A stretch of DNA of 64,000 bases from Burkholderia pyrrocinia (lineage in GTDB: Bacteria; Pseudomonadota; Gammaproteobacteria; Burkholderiales; Burkholderiaceae). The stretch covers positions 744,001 through 808,000 of the forward strand of contig NZ_CP094461.1 of assembly GCF_022809715.1 (NCBI RefSeq), in the 5' to 3' direction. This document shows positions 1 to 8,839 of the stretch, piece after piece (position 1 is the stretch's first letter; each line of letters opens with the position of its first letter). The notes below the pieces were generated by a model, which was not told the DNA's origin, did not search any database, and worked only from the letters and a program-made list of their open reading frames with translations. The position numbers and the translations under genes were made by a program.

Positions 1-275
1 CCGCCGACGCCGTTGATCAGGATGTCGATGCCGCCGAACGTCTGCACCGCACACGCGATCGCCGCGTGCGCGCCTTCGTAGGTTTCGAGATCCGCGACGA
101 ATCCGGCCGTCTCGCCGCCCGTCGCTTCGGCCGCCACCTCGGCGACGAAATCCGCGCGATCGACGAACAGCACCTTGCCGCCTTCGGCCGCCACGCGCAG
201 CGCGACGCCGCGGCCGATGCCCTGCGCCGCGCCGGTAACGACGACGACCTTGCCCGAGAATCGTTGCATGATCAT
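1..275 (-). CDS. benD: BenD, dihydroxycyclohexadiene carboxylate dehydrogenase (partial, N-terminus)
   Basis: Only about 90 N-terminal residues are in the window; the gene continues past the left edge. They show a short-chain dehydrogenase Rossmann start: a VVVVTGAAQGIG glycine motif near residue 10, an acidic residue after the second strand (FVDRAD), and the start of the conserved Asn-rich strand (ILINGVGG). BenD oxidises the cis-diol made from benzoate by BenABC, releasing CO2 and giving catechol, with NAD+ as acceptor. The ATG overlaps the benC stop (ATGA), which indicates translational coupling as last gene of the run. The family call is secure; the specific substrate follows from the operon. 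Confidence 0.88.
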   Translation of the reverse strand, partial: MIMQRFSGKVVVVTGAAQGIGRGVALRVAAEGGKVLFVDRADFVAEVAAEATGGETAGFVADLETYEGAHAAIACAVQTFGGIDILINGVG

Positions 276-1294
276 GCCGCCTTTGCCGTGACGTTGGGGG
301 TGAACTTCTCGTAGTGGAAGCTGTTCGGCTTCACGCCTTCGTCGTCGAAGTACGTGCGCACCGCGTCGACCATCGGCGGCGGCCCGCACAGGTACACGTC
401 GACGTCGCCGTCGTTCAGCGCATCGGCCGGAATGTGCTGCGTGACCCAACCCTTGCGCGGATGGCTCGACCCGGCGTCCGCGACGACGGTCGCAAAGCTG
501 AAGTTCGGCAGTTTCGCCGCATACGCCTCGATCGCGTCGACCAGCACGAGATCGAGATCGCGCGTCACGCCGTAGATCAGGTGCACCTTCTGCTGCGAAC
601 CGGTACGCGCCAGCACCTCGAGCATCGACAGGAACGGCGCGAGGCCCGTGCCGCCCGCGAGGAACAGCAGCGGCCGCTGCACGTCGCGCAGGTAGAAGCT
701 GCCGAGCGGCCCGTGCAGGTCCAGCTTGTCGCCCGGCCGCGCCGATTCGAGCCACGTGCTCATCACGCCGCCGGGAATCTTCTTGATCAGGAAGCTGACC
801 TTCGCGTCGGCCGGCGCCGACGAGAAGGAATACGAACGGTGCTGGCCGCTCGCGGGCACGTCGATGTTCACGTACTGGCCCGGCAGGAACACGGGCGCGG
901 CCGCGCCGACGTCGAGTTCGAGCACGACGGCCGCATCGTTGTGCTGCTCGACCTTGGTCACCGTCGCGGCGAACCCGCTGTGGCCGGTCTTGCATGCGAC
1001 CGACGACGTCGGCACCGCGATCACGCAATCGCCTTGCGGCACCATCTGGCAGGTCAGCACGAGGCCGCTGTCCTTTTCGTCTTCGGTGAGCGCGTCGTCG
1101 ATGTAGTCGTCGCCGAGGTCGTAGCTGCCGCTTTCGGCGCGGCACTTGCAGGTGCCGCACACGCCGTCGGAACAGTCCATCGGCAGGTTGATCTTCGCGC
1201 GGAAGGCCGCGTCGAGGACTTTCTCGCCGGCCTTGCAGTCGATGAAGCGGGTCACCCCGTCCTCGAAATTCAGTGCAATCTTGTAGCTGGACAT
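272..1294 (-). CDS. benC: BenC, benzoate 1,2-dioxygenase reductase component
   Basis: 340-residue electron-transfer subunit passing electrons from NADH through FAD and a [2Fe-2S] cluster to the BenAB oxygenase. The N-terminal plant-type ferredoxin domain shows the cluster cysteines (CSDGVCGTCKC near residue 40, and a later Cys in LTCQM). An FAD-binding domain with the RSYSFSS motif follows, then an NAD-binding domain with GGTGLAPFLSM and a C-terminal CGPPPMVDAV. The start chosen (MSSYKIAL) has a strong GGAGGTGA ribosome site; an in-frame ATG eight codons upstream lacks one. It lies 39 bp after benB and overlaps benD. Confidence 0.95.
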   Translation of the reverse strand: MSSYKIALNFEDGVTRFIDCKAGEKVLDAAFRAKINLPMDCSDGVCGTCKCRAESGSYDLGDDYIDDALTEDEKDSGLVLTCQMVPQGDCVIAVPTSSVACKTGHSGFAATVTKVEQHNDAAVVLELDVGAAAPVFLPGQYVNIDVPASGQHRSYSFSSAPADAKVSFLIKKIPGGVMSTWLESARPGDKLDLHGPLGSFYLRDVQRPLLFLAGGTGLAPFLSMLEVLARTGSQQKVHLIYGVTRDLDLVLVDAIEAYAAKLPNFSFATVVADAGSSHPRKGWVTQHIPADALNDGDVDVYLCGPPPMVDAVRTYFDDEGVKPNSFHYEKFTPNVTAKAA

Positions 1295-1333
1295 GGAATC
1301 ACCTCCACTTCCCTTCATGACAAAACAACGGCG

Positions 1334-1822
1334 TCAGACGTGATAGACGTCGAGCACCTGCCGGATGTAGTCGTTCTTCAGCAAGATCTTCTTGTACGAG
1401 ATCAGCCATGCGTCGCCCGCCTTGCGCAACGTGACGAACATCGTGCCGAAGAAGTGATCGGTCACGCGGTAACGATGGTTCAGCGTGTGAAAGTTGTAGC
1501 GCACGTCCACCTCGTCGCCGCGTTCGGCCAGCACCTCGACGTTCGTCACGTTGTGGCTGGTACGCGGCTCGGGCGTCGATGCGCCGCTGCGCTCGGTCTT
1601 GATCCGAAATACGCGATCCTCGAGGCCGCCGCGATCCGGGTAGTACATCAGCGAGATCTGGCTCTGGTGGTCGTCGGTCGGCCGATCGTCGTCGTCCCAC
1701 GCGGGCATCCAGTACGTGACGTCTTCCGCGTAACAGGTCAGCCACTCGTCCCACTGGCGATCGTCGAGCAGGCGCGCTTCGCGATACAGCGCGGCGCAGA
1801 TGGTTCGGTAATCGAAGTTCAT
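1334..1822 (-). CDS. benB: BenB, benzoate 1,2-dioxygenase small (beta) subunit
   Basis: 162-residue structural beta subunit of the ring-hydroxylating oxygenase, family SnoaL/NTF2-like. It starts MNFDYRTICAALYREARLLD and carries the family pattern WLTCYAEDVTYWMPAW followed by a YYPDRGGLEDRV segment. It supports the catalytic BenA subunit in an alpha3beta3 assembly and holds no metal. The ATG overlaps the benA stop (ATGA), so the two subunits are probably translated in equal amounts. Length and order match benzoate dioxygenase; the adjacent benD argues against an anthranilate dioxygenase, which needs no diol dehydrogenase. Confidence 0.93.
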   Translation of the reverse strand: MNFDYRTICAALYREARLLDDRQWDEWLTCYAEDVTYWMPAWDDDDRPTDDHQSQISLMYYPDRGGLEDRVFRIKTERSGASTPEPRTSHNVTNVEVLAERGDEVDVRYNFHTLNHRYRVTDHFFGTMFVTLRKAGDAWLISYKKILLKNDYIRQVLDVYHV

Positions 1823-3177
1823 GCCGCCACCTCCCCGCGTTCCTTTTTCAGCGCATCGCGCATCACCTGCACCCAGTGTTCGTGCTGGCACACGAACAGC
1901 CCTTCGTCCTCGCTGCGCTCGCCCGAGATGCGCGGGTTCATTCCCATCTTCCTCGCGTTCTCGTCCGGGCCGTCGACCCACAGCGGCGCACCGCGCGACA
2001 GGTCGTTCCACATCGCCGTAATGCCCGCATAGCCGGCCTGGCATGCACGGAACTCCTCGAGATCGTCGGCGGTGCCCATGCCGGTCACGTTGAAGAAATC
2101 CTCGTACTGGCGAATGCGGAGCGTGCGGTCGGCTTCGCTCTCGCCCTTCGGCGCGAAACAGAAGATCGTGACTTCGGTCTTGTCGACGCCGAGCGGCCGC
2201 ACGACGCGGATCTGCGTGCTGAACTGGTCCATCAGGAACACGTTCGGGTACACGCACAGGTTGCGCGTCTGGTTGACGATGAAATCGGCCTGCACGTCGC
2301 CGACGCGCGCCTTGATCTCTTCACGGTGCTGGTACACGGGCCGCACTTCCGGGTTCATCGTTTTCGTCCACAGCAGGATGTGGCCGTTGTCGAAGCCGTA
2401 CACGCCCGCGACCGACTTGCTCCAGCTGTTCGCGTCGACGGCCTTGGTGCCGTCTTCCTTGCGGCGGCCCATCGTCGCCGCGTAGTTCCAGTGCACGGTG
2501 CTGACGTGGTAGCCGTCGCAACCGTTCTCCATCTGCATCTTCCAGTTGCCTTCGTAGATGTAGGACGAGTTGCCGCGCAGCACTTCGAGCCCGTTCGGCG
2601 CCTGGTCGACGATCTGGTCGATGATCACGCGCGTTTCGCCGAGGTAGTCCTCGAGCGGCAGCACGTCGGCGCTGAGGCTGCCGAACAGGAAGCCGCGATA
2701 GTTCGCGAAGCGCGCGACCTTCTTCAGGTCGTGCGACCCGTTCGTGTTGAACTGCACCGGATACTCGGTCGTCTTCTCGTCCTTCACCTTCAGCAGCTTG
2801 CCGGTGTTCGAGAACGTCCAGCCGTGGAACGGGCACGTGAAGCTGCCCTTGTTGCCGTGCTTGCGGCGGCACAGCATCGCGCCCTTGTGGGCGCACGCAT
2901 TGATCACCGCATGCAGCTCGCCGGTCTTGTCGCGCGTGACGACCACCGGCTGGCGGCCGATCCACGTCGTGTAGTAGTCGTTGTTGTCCGGGATCTGGCT
3001 TTCGTGCGCCAGATACACCCAGTTGCTCTCGAAGATGTGCTTCATCTCGAGTTCGTACAGCTCGGCATTGGTGAAGATGTCGCGGCGGCAGCGGAATACG
3101 CCGGCCTCCTTGTCATCCTGCACGGCGGTGGCGAGCAGGTGATCCAGTTCGTTGGCTTGGTCGAGGGTGGCGGACAT
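1819..3177 (-). CDS. benA: BenA, benzoate 1,2-dioxygenase large (alpha) subunit
   Basis: 452-residue catalytic subunit that inserts both atoms of O2 into benzoate, forming the 1,2-cis-diol. The Rieske [2Fe-2S] ligands are visible near residues 95-120 as CAHKG, 15 intervening residues, then CPFHGW. The mononuclear iron region follows with NWKMQMENGCDGYHVSTVHW, which holds the bridging Asp and His ligands. The start (MSATLDQ) was chosen for the GGGAGGAG site just upstream; the open frame extends 31 codons further without a good site. It is third in the operon, 114 bp after catA, and overlaps benB. Confidence 0.95.
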   Translation of the reverse strand: MSATLDQANELDHLLATAVQDDKEAGVFRCRRDIFTNAELYELEMKHIFESNWVYLAHESQIPDNNDYYTTWIGRQPVVVTRDKTGELHAVINACAHKGAMLCRRKHGNKGSFTCPFHGWTFSNTGKLLKVKDEKTTEYPVQFNTNGSHDLKKVARFANYRGFLFGSLSADVLPLEDYLGETRVIIDQIVDQAPNGLEVLRGNSSYIYEGNWKMQMENGCDGYHVSTVHWNYAATMGRRKEDGTKAVDANSWSKSVAGVYGFDNGHILLWTKTMNPEVRPVYQHREEIKARVGDVQADFIVNQTRNLCVYPNVFLMDQFSTQIRVVRPLGVDKTEVTIFCFAPKGESEADRTLRIRQYEDFFNVTGMGTADDLEEFRACQAGYAGITAMWNDLSRGAPLWVDGPDENARKMGMNPRISGERSEDEGLFVCQHEHWVQVMRDALKKERGEVAA

Positions 3178-3291
3178 GTTGGCTCCTCCCATGCGCGTGC
3201 CGCGTCCTGCAACGCACGCTCGCATCGGTATCGGTTGAATCTCGAGGGGACCCGGCCGGCGGCGGCGCATCCGCGCCGCGCCGGCGGGCGG

Positions 3292-4227
3292 TCAGGCCGT
3301 CGCGGCTGCGCGCAGGCGGTGGACGATCTGGTTGTCCTTGCCCTGTACCAGCGGCGTCAGCACGAAGTTGAACTCGATGTCCTGGTACGCATCGGCCTTC
3401 ATGCCGAGCGCCGTGCCGCCGGTCTTGTCGATCACCGGCGGGATCAGTTCCTCGCGCGTCGCGTACGCGAAGTCGTCCCAGATCAGCGGATCGCCGGCGA
3501 TGTTGAACTGCGTCGTCAGCTTGCGGTGGTCGTTGCTGTCGACGAAGAAGTGCACGTGCGCCGGGCGGTTGCCGTGGCGGCCGAGGCCGTTCAGCAGCTG
3601 CTGGGTCGCGCCCTGCGGCGGGCAACCGTAGCCGACCGGCATCAGCGTGCGGAATTCGTACTTGCCGTCGGCGCCCGTCCTCACCGCGCCGCGCAGGTTG
3701 AATTCGGTCTGCGCGCCGGTCGGGTCGAAGTGCGAGTAGAAGCCCTTCGAGTTCGCGTGCCAGCATTCGACCACCGCGCCCGCTACCGGCTTGCCGTCGA
3801 GGCCGGTCACCGTGCCGTGGATCACGAGCGGACCCGCGCCTTCGTCCGCGTCGAGGTCGATCTTCGATACGCCGTCGCGCACCGGCGCGCCCGCCACATA
3901 CAGCGGCCCTTCGATCGTGCGCGGCGTGCCGCCGTCGAGGCCGACCGCCTTGTCCTCGGCGTCCATCCGGATGTCGAGATACTTCTCGAGGCCGAGGCCG
4001 GCCGCGAGCAACGCTGCTTCGCCATCCTGACCAAGCTTGTTCAGGTAGTTGACGCCGGCCCACACTTCGTCGGGCGTGATGTCGAGATCGTCGATCGCCT
4101 TGAACAGGTCGCCGAGCAGGCGCAGCACGATCTGCTGGGTACGCGCGTTGCCGCCGTTGCCGCCGGCGTTCGACGCGGCCTTCAGCAGATCCTGCACTTC
4201 CCGGCTATCGAAAACTTTGACGCTCAT
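3292..4227 (-). CDS. catA: CatA, catechol 1,2-dioxygenase (intradiol)
   Basis: 311-residue non-haem Fe(III) enzyme cleaving catechol to cis,cis-muconate. After an N-terminal helical dimerisation/linker region, the catalytic beta-sandwich shows the expected iron ligands: Tyr in SKGFYSHFDP, Tyr in VGYGCPPQG, and both His in NRPAHVHFFVD. Length is typical for intradiol catechol dioxygenases. The ATG has a GGAGA site eight bases upstream and lies 51 bp after catB. It sits between catB and benA, so one transcript would carry benzoate to catechol and on to muconolactone. Confidence 0.95.
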   Translation of the reverse strand: MSVKVFDSREVQDLLKAASNAGGNGGNARTQQIVLRLLGDLFKAIDDLDITPDEVWAGVNYLNKLGQDGEAALLAAGLGLEKYLDIRMDAEDKAVGLDGGTPRTIEGPLYVAGAPVRDGVSKIDLDADEGAGPLVIHGTVTGLDGKPVAGAVVECWHANSKGFYSHFDPTGAQTEFNLRGAVRTGADGKYEFRTLMPVGYGCPPQGATQQLLNGLGRHGNRPAHVHFFVDSNDHRKLTTQFNIAGDPLIWDDFAYATREELIPPVIDKTGGTALGMKADAYQDIEFNFVLTPLVQGKDNQIVHRLRAAATA

Positions 4228-4278
4228 GATGATGTCTCCATGTGTATTTAGGGGAATGACGGCTTTGCGTGACTCGGG

Positions 4279-5415
4279 TTACCGCGCGACTTTCGTCAGC
4301 CCGTCGCGGGTGAAACGCCTGACCTTGTCCTCGTCGAGTTCGATGCCGAGACCGGGGCCGTCCGGCACGGTCAGTTCGAAATCGCTGTAATCCAGCGGCT
4401 GCGTCAGGATCTCTTCGGTGATCAGCAACGGCCCGAACAGTTCGGTGCCCCACTGCAGGTTCGCGCAACTCGCGAACAGGTGCGCGGAAGCGACCGTGCC
4501 GAACGCGCCTTCGAGCATCGTGCCGCCGTACAGTTCGATGCCGGCCGCGTCCGCGATCGCGGCCACACGTTGTGCTGCGAAGAGCCCGCCGCTCTGCTCG
4601 ATCTTGATCGCGAACACGTCCGCGCCGTGATGCTTCGCGATGTCGAATGCGCTGTCGGGGCCCTGCAGGATTTCATCGGCCATCAGCGCGACCGGGAAGC
4701 GGCGCATCAGGCGCGCGAGCGCCGCGGCCGACGCGACCGGCTGCTCGACCAGCTCGCAGCCGGCATCGGCCAGCGCCGGAATCGCGCGCACGGCCTGCGT
4801 TTCGCTCCAAGCCATGTTCACGTCGACGCGCACCGACGCGCGATCGCCGACGGCCTTCTTGATCTCGGCCACGTGCCGGATATCCGCGTCCGGCGACTTC
4901 GCGCCGATCTTCAGCTTGAACACGTTGTGGCGGCGCAGGTCGAGCATGCGTTCGGCTTCGGCGATGTCGGTGGCCGTGTCGCCGGAAGCGAGCGTCCATG
5001 CGACCGGCAGGCGGTCGCGCCGGCGCCCGCCGAGCAGCTCGCCGACCGACACGCCGAGCCGCTTGCCGTGCGCGTCGAGCAGCGCGGTCTCGAGCGCGCT
5101 CTTCGCGAAGTGGTTGACCTTCGCGAGCTTGCCGACGAATGCCATCAGCGTCTGGATGCGGGTCGCGTCCTTGCCGACGATCGCCGGTGCAAGGTACGTG
5201 TCGATCGCGAGCTTCATCGCCTCGGGGCTTTCCGGGCCGTAGGCCATCCCGGCGATCGTCGTGCCTTCGCCGATGCCCGTCGCGCCGTCGCTGCAGAACA
5301 CCTTCACGAGCATCAGCGTCTGGCCGTGCATCGTCGCGACCGACAGCTTGTGCGGGCGGATCGTCGGCAGGTCGACGAGACGGGTTTCGATGCGTTCGAT
5401 GGTGACGGTGGACAT
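4279..5415 (-). CDS. catB: CatB, muconate cycloisomerase
   Basis: 378-residue enolase-superfamily enzyme lactonising cis,cis-muconate to muconolactone. The N-terminal cap carries the conserved DLPTIRPHKLSV stretch. In the barrel are the KLKIG lysine motif, then the metal ligands in RVDVNMAW (Asp), LVEQPV (Glu) and MADEIL (Asp). The start MSTVTIERI aligns with known CatB N-termini. An alternative ATG at 5442 in the same frame adds nine residues; a TATAAA lies just upstream of it and neither start has a clear ribosome site. No catC (muconolactone isomerase) is adjacent. Confidence 0.93.
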   Translation of the reverse strand: MSTVTIERIETRLVDLPTIRPHKLSVATMHGQTLMLVKVFCSDGATGIGEGTTIAGMAYGPESPEAMKLAIDTYLAPAIVGKDATRIQTLMAFVGKLAKVNHFAKSALETALLDAHGKRLGVSVGELLGGRRRDRLPVAWTLASGDTATDIAEAERMLDLRRHNVFKLKIGAKSPDADIRHVAEIKKAVGDRASVRVDVNMAWSETQAVRAIPALADAGCELVEQPVASAAALARLMRRFPVALMADEILQGPDSAFDIAKHHGADVFAIKIEQSGGLFAAQRVAAIADAAGIELYGGTMLEGAFGTVASAHLFASCANLQWGTELFGPLLITEEILTQPLDYSDFELTVPDGPGLGIELDEDKVRRFTRDGLTKVAR

Positions 5416-5442
5416 GGGGCGCGCTGCGTGTGGGGAGTTCAT

Positions 5443-6076
5443 GGAACGGATTTATACGCGCCGGGCAAATTCACCGTCCAATACTTTTAGGCGTGTTTTT
5501 CGATACCTTACAGGTATTGAAATAGGACTGGATACGCGAAATATTGCGATGCGCCATACCTTGTGTGGATAGGTATATGGGCCGGAAGGCTTGATGGCGC
5601 GGGTTGCGCGCGCTCGAGCCACTGCTTGCGCGAGGGCGTGACGCGGCGGCGCTCCGAGCCGGGGAATCCGGCCGAAATCCGTGTCCCACCGGGACGGGAT
5701 CAGGGTTTTCCTGATGGAACAACGGCGTGGTTGGCCTTCCGGATTGCGACTTCGACTTCGGTGAACGCGATCGGCAGGAAATCGGTACGCGGATACCGAC
5801 GTGCTCGCCGATTCGTGCGGCGACACCCGCTGTTTCGCTCGACGGCGCGCGTCCCTGCCGCCGTGACGGCGGAAACGACACGCCGTTCGCACGGCGGTAT
5901 CGGAGTGTTCAGTTTCCGCACACGTCGACGCGTGCCCCCACCGGCCGGCGCGGGCACGGCGGGTGGGAACAAACCCGGATGGCTCCGCTTCCTCTCGGCC
6001 GCCTACCCTCGCGCGCATGCCGGTCGGCGCAATGCAAGGCCCGATCCGGCGGGTCGGAATTTCCTCAGGAGCGTAC
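5443..6076. other. Intergenic control region between catB and the benzaldehyde dehydrogenase
   Basis: This 634-bp stretch between divergent genes holds no convincing gene. The catB-proximal third is A+T-richer and contains the ATAC/GTAT palindromes and a possible minus-strand promoter (TTGGAC near 5481-5476, TATAAA near 5455-5450, spacing 19, rather long). The rest is G+C-rich, and I see no clear promoter for the rightward gene. The open frames here lack ribosome sites or family motifs. Confidence 0.6.
5503..5517. promoter_or_regulatory. BenM/CatM-type LysR operator, ATAC-N7-GTAT
   Basis: The sequence ATACCTTACAGGTAT is an exact ATAC-N7-GTAT palindrome, the recognition pattern described for the muconate-responsive LysR regulators BenM and CatM of Acinetobacter. 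It lies 61 bp upstream of the upper catB start. A second, wider pair (ATAC at 5556-5559, GTAT at 5573-5576) lies 39 bp further out. The match is seen directly; the regulator that binds it is not encoded next to it. Confidence 0.72.
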
Positions 6077-7549
6077 ATGGATAGCAGCAGCAACACGGCA
6101 CTGTTCGACGCCGGCGTCTGGCACGGCAAGACTTTCAACGGGCGCTGGCACGCCAGCCCGCACGCGGTCGACGTAATCGAACCCGCGACCGGCAACACGC
6201 TCGGCCGCGTCGGCCTCGCGGACGGCGCGGCGGTGGCCGATGCGGCAGCCGCCGCGCATCGCGCGCAGCCCGCGTGGTTCGGCCTGCCGTACGACGAACG
6301 CGCGGCCGTCCTGCGCCGCGCGGCGGCCGTCGCGGAAACGCACTTCGATTCGATCGTCGACTGGCTCGTGCGCGAAAGCGGATCGACGCGCGCGAAGGCG
6401 TCGTTCGAAACGTCCGTCACGATCAAGGCGCTGCACGAGGCGGCGGGGTTGCCGTCGCGCGCGGCCGGCGAAGTCCTGCCGTCGGCGGCCGGCCGGCTGT
6501 CGCTCGCGCGGCGCCGCCCGCGCGGCGTCGTCGGCGTGATCTCGCCGTTCAATTTCCCGCTGTACCTGGCGATACGCGCGGTCGCGCCGGCGCTTGCGCT
6601 GGGCAACGCGGTCGTGCTGAAGCCCGATCCGCGTACCGCCGTGTGCGGCGGCGTCGCGATTGCCCGCGTGTTCGAGCTCGCCGGCCTGCCGGAAGGCATA
6701 CTGCACGTCCTGCCCGGCGACGGCGCGGCCGGCGCCGCGCTGGTCGCCGATCCGAACATCGCGATGATCCAGTTCACCGGCTCCACCGCGGCGGGGCGCA
6801 AGGTCGGCGAGGCGGCCGGCCGCCACCTGAAGAAGGTCTCGCTCGAGCTCGGCGGCAAGAACTCGCTGATCGTGCTCGACGACGCCGACCTCGACCGCGC
6901 CGTCGCCAATACCGCATGGGGCGCGTATCTGCATCAAGGCCAGATCTGCATGGCGACCGGCCGCGTGCTCGTGCAGCGCGGCATTCACGACCGCTTCGTC
7001 GCGAAGCTCGTCGAGAAGGCCCGAAGCCTGCGCGTCGGCGATCCCGCGACCGCGGACGTCGGCCTCGGGCCGCTGATCAATGCCGCGCAGCTCGATCATG
7101 CGGCGAGCCTGGTGGACGCAGCCCGTCGCGCGGGCGCGCATGTCGAGACGGGTGGCGGCCATCGCGACCTGTTCTTCGAGCCGACCGTGCTGAGCGGCGT
7201 CGCGCCGGGCAACCCGGCGTTCGACGAGGAGATTTTCGGGCCGGTCGCGGTCGTCGTGCCGTTCGATACGGACGAGGACGCCATCGCGCTCGCGAACCGC
7301 AGCGAATACGGGCTGTCGATGGCGATCCTGTCCGCCGACGTGGGCCGGGCGCTGAGGATCGGCGAGCGCCTGAACACCGGGCTGCTGCACATCAACGACC
7401 AGACGGTCAATGACGAAGTGATCAACCCGTTCGGCGGCGTCGGCGCATCGGGCAACGGCTCGAGCATCGGCGGTGCCGCGAACTGGGAGGAGTTCACGCA
7501 GTGGCAGTGGCTGACGATCAAGGGTGAAGCGCCGCCGTATCCGATTTGA
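6077..7549 (+). CDS. Benzaldehyde dehydrogenase, XylC type
   Basis: 490-residue NAD-dependent aldehyde dehydrogenase oxidising an aromatic aldehyde, most likely benzaldehyde, to the acid. Motifs: FNFPLYLAIRAVAPALALGNAVVLKPD for cofactor binding, FTGSTAAGRKVGE, the general-base Glu in SLELGGKN, and the nucleophile Cys in HQGQICMATGR. Over its full length, including the C-terminal EEFTQWQW, it resembles XylC rather than general ALDHs. The start MDSSSN has AGGAG six bases upstream; the open frame extends further without support. With the following alcohol dehydrogenase it would supply benzoate to the divergent ben operon. Confidence 0.85.
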   Translation: MDSSSNTALFDAGVWHGKTFNGRWHASPHAVDVIEPATGNTLGRVGLADGAAVADAAAAAHRAQPAWFGLPYDERAAVLRRAAAVAETHFDSIVDWLVRESGSTRAKASFETSVTIKALHEAAGLPSRAAGEVLPSAAGRLSLARRRPRGVVGVISPFNFPLYLAIRAVAPALALGNAVVLKPDPRTAVCGGVAIARVFELAGLPEGILHVLPGDGAAGAALVADPNIAMIQFTGSTAAGRKVGEAAGRHLKKVSLELGGKNSLIVLDDADLDRAVANTAWGAYLHQGQICMATGRVLVQRGIHDRFVAKLVEKARSLRVGDPATADVGLGPLINAAQLDHAASLVDAARRAGAHVETGGGHRDLFFEPTVLSGVAPGNPAFDEEIFGPVAVVVPFDTDEDAIALANRSEYGLSMAILSADVGRALRIGERLNTGLLHINDQTVNDEVINPFGGVGASGNGSSIGGAANWEEFTQWQWLTIKGEAPPYPI

Positions 7550-7563
7550 CAAGGAGACCGAAC

Positions 7564-8691
7564 ATGTACACGGAAAACGATTCACGCGTCGTCACCGCAG
7601 CCGTCGCGCGCGCGGCCGGCGCGCCCTTCTCGATCGAAACCGCCCGCCTGCGCGCGCCGCGCGACGACGAGGTGCGGGTGCGCGTCGTCGCGACGGGCCT
7701 GTGCCACACCGACCTGATCGTGCGCGACCAGTACTACCCGGTGCCGCTGCCGGCCGTGCTCGGTCACGAGGGCGCCGGCGTGGTCGAAGCGGTCGGCCCG
7801 AACGTGACGACGCTCGCCGCGGGCGATCACGTCGTGCTCACCTACGGCGCGTGCGGTCACTGCCCGTCCTGTGTCGGCGGTCACGGCGCGTACTGCCGGC
7901 ACTTCTTCGGGCTGAATTTCGGCGGCGCCGACGCCGACGGGCAGACCGCGATCCGCGACGAACACGGGCAGCCGCTGCACGATCATTTCTTCGCGCAGTC
8001 GTCGTTCGCCAGCTACGCGCTCGCGCGCGAGAACAACGCGATCAAGGTGCCGCCGGAAGCGCCGCTCGAACTGCTCGGGCCGCTCGGCTGCGGGATCCAG
8101 ACCGGCGCCGGCGCGGTGATCCACTCGCTCGCGGTGCGCCCGGGCAGCAGCTTCGCGAGTTTCGGCGCGGGTGCGGTCGGCATGAGCGCCGTGATGGCCG
8201 CACGCGTCGCCGGCGCAACCACCATCATCGCCGTCGACATCGTGCCGTCGCGGCTCGCGCTGGCGCTGGAGCTCGGCGCGACGCACACGATCAACAGCAA
8301 GGAAGTCGACGTCGTCGACGCGATCCGCACGATCACCGGCGGCGGCGTCGACTTCGCGCTCGAATCGACCGGGCTGCCCGCCGTGCTGTCGCAAGGGATC
8401 GAAGCGCTCGGCTCGCGCGGCACGATGGGCGTGGTCGGCGCGCCGAAGCTCGGCACGAAGGCGGAATTCGACGTCAACAACCTGCTGCTCGGCGGCCGCT
8501 CGATCCGCGGCATCGTCGAAGGTGACGGCGTGCCGCAGACGTTCATCCCGCAGCTCGTCCAGCTCCATCTGCAAGGGCGGTTTCCGTTCGACCGGCTGGT
8601 GAAGTTCTATCCGCTCGACCAGATCAACCAGGCCGCGGAGGACAGCAGCAACGGCATCACGCTCAAGCCGATCCTCCGTTTGCCGCATTGA
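7564..8691 (+). CDS. Aryl-alcohol dehydrogenase, XylB type
   Basis: 375-residue zinc-dependent medium-chain dehydrogenase converting benzyl alcohol to benzaldehyde with NAD+. Catalytic zinc ligands are visible in GLCHTD (Cys) and GHEGAG (His-Glu). The structural zinc lobe is the four-Cys CGHCPSCVGGHGAYC. The coenzyme fold shows FGAGAVGMSAVMAA and an acidic residue (AVDIVP) for NAD preference. It begins 14 bp after the aldehyde dehydrogenase with an AAGGAGA site, so the two are cotranscribed. Exact substrate is inferred from similarity and context. Confidence 0.86.
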   Translation: MYTENDSRVVTAAVARAAGAPFSIETARLRAPRDDEVRVRVVATGLCHTDLIVRDQYYPVPLPAVLGHEGAGVVEAVGPNVTTLAAGDHVVLTYGACGHCPSCVGGHGAYCRHFFGLNFGGADADGQTAIRDEHGQPLHDHFFAQSSFASYALARENNAIKVPPEAPLELLGPLGCGIQTGAGAVIHSLAVRPGSSFASFGAGAVGMSAVMAARVAGATTIIAVDIVPSRLALALELGATHTINSKEVDVVDAIRTITGGGVDFALESTGLPAVLSQGIEALGSRGTMGVVGAPKLGTKAEFDVNNLLLGGRSIRGIVEGDGVPQTFIPQLVQLHLQGRFPFDRLVKFYPLDQINQAAEDSSNGITLKPILRLPH

Positions 8692-8839
8692 GCGCGGGGG
8701 CGCCGCCCGCTGCCGGGGCCACTCGGCGGCACGCGGCGGCGGCCCCTTTCGTGAAAATACGCCGCTTCGGGCGCCGGGCTATATTACGCATTCGCGCGAC
8801 ACGCCGCGCCGGCACGCCCGGCCCGGACCTTCGACCCTC

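Noticed and set aside
5733..5747. GG...TTGC resemblance to a sigma-54 promoter upstream of the benzaldehyde dehydrogenase
   Set aside because: GG and GC are 11 rather than 10 bases apart, it is over 300 bp from the start, and the local regulator lacks the ATPase needed for sigma-54.
5452..6909. 485-codon minus-strand frame over the catB-aldehyde dehydrogenase gap
   Set aside because: It is antisense to the dehydrogenase gene, Ser/Arg/Ala-rich, and lacks a ribosome site and any family motif.
8715..8750. Possible terminator after the aryl-alcohol dehydrogenase (GGGGCC...GGCCCC then TTT)
   Set aside because: The loop is about 20 bases and G+C-rich with competing pairings and only three T, so it is not convincing.
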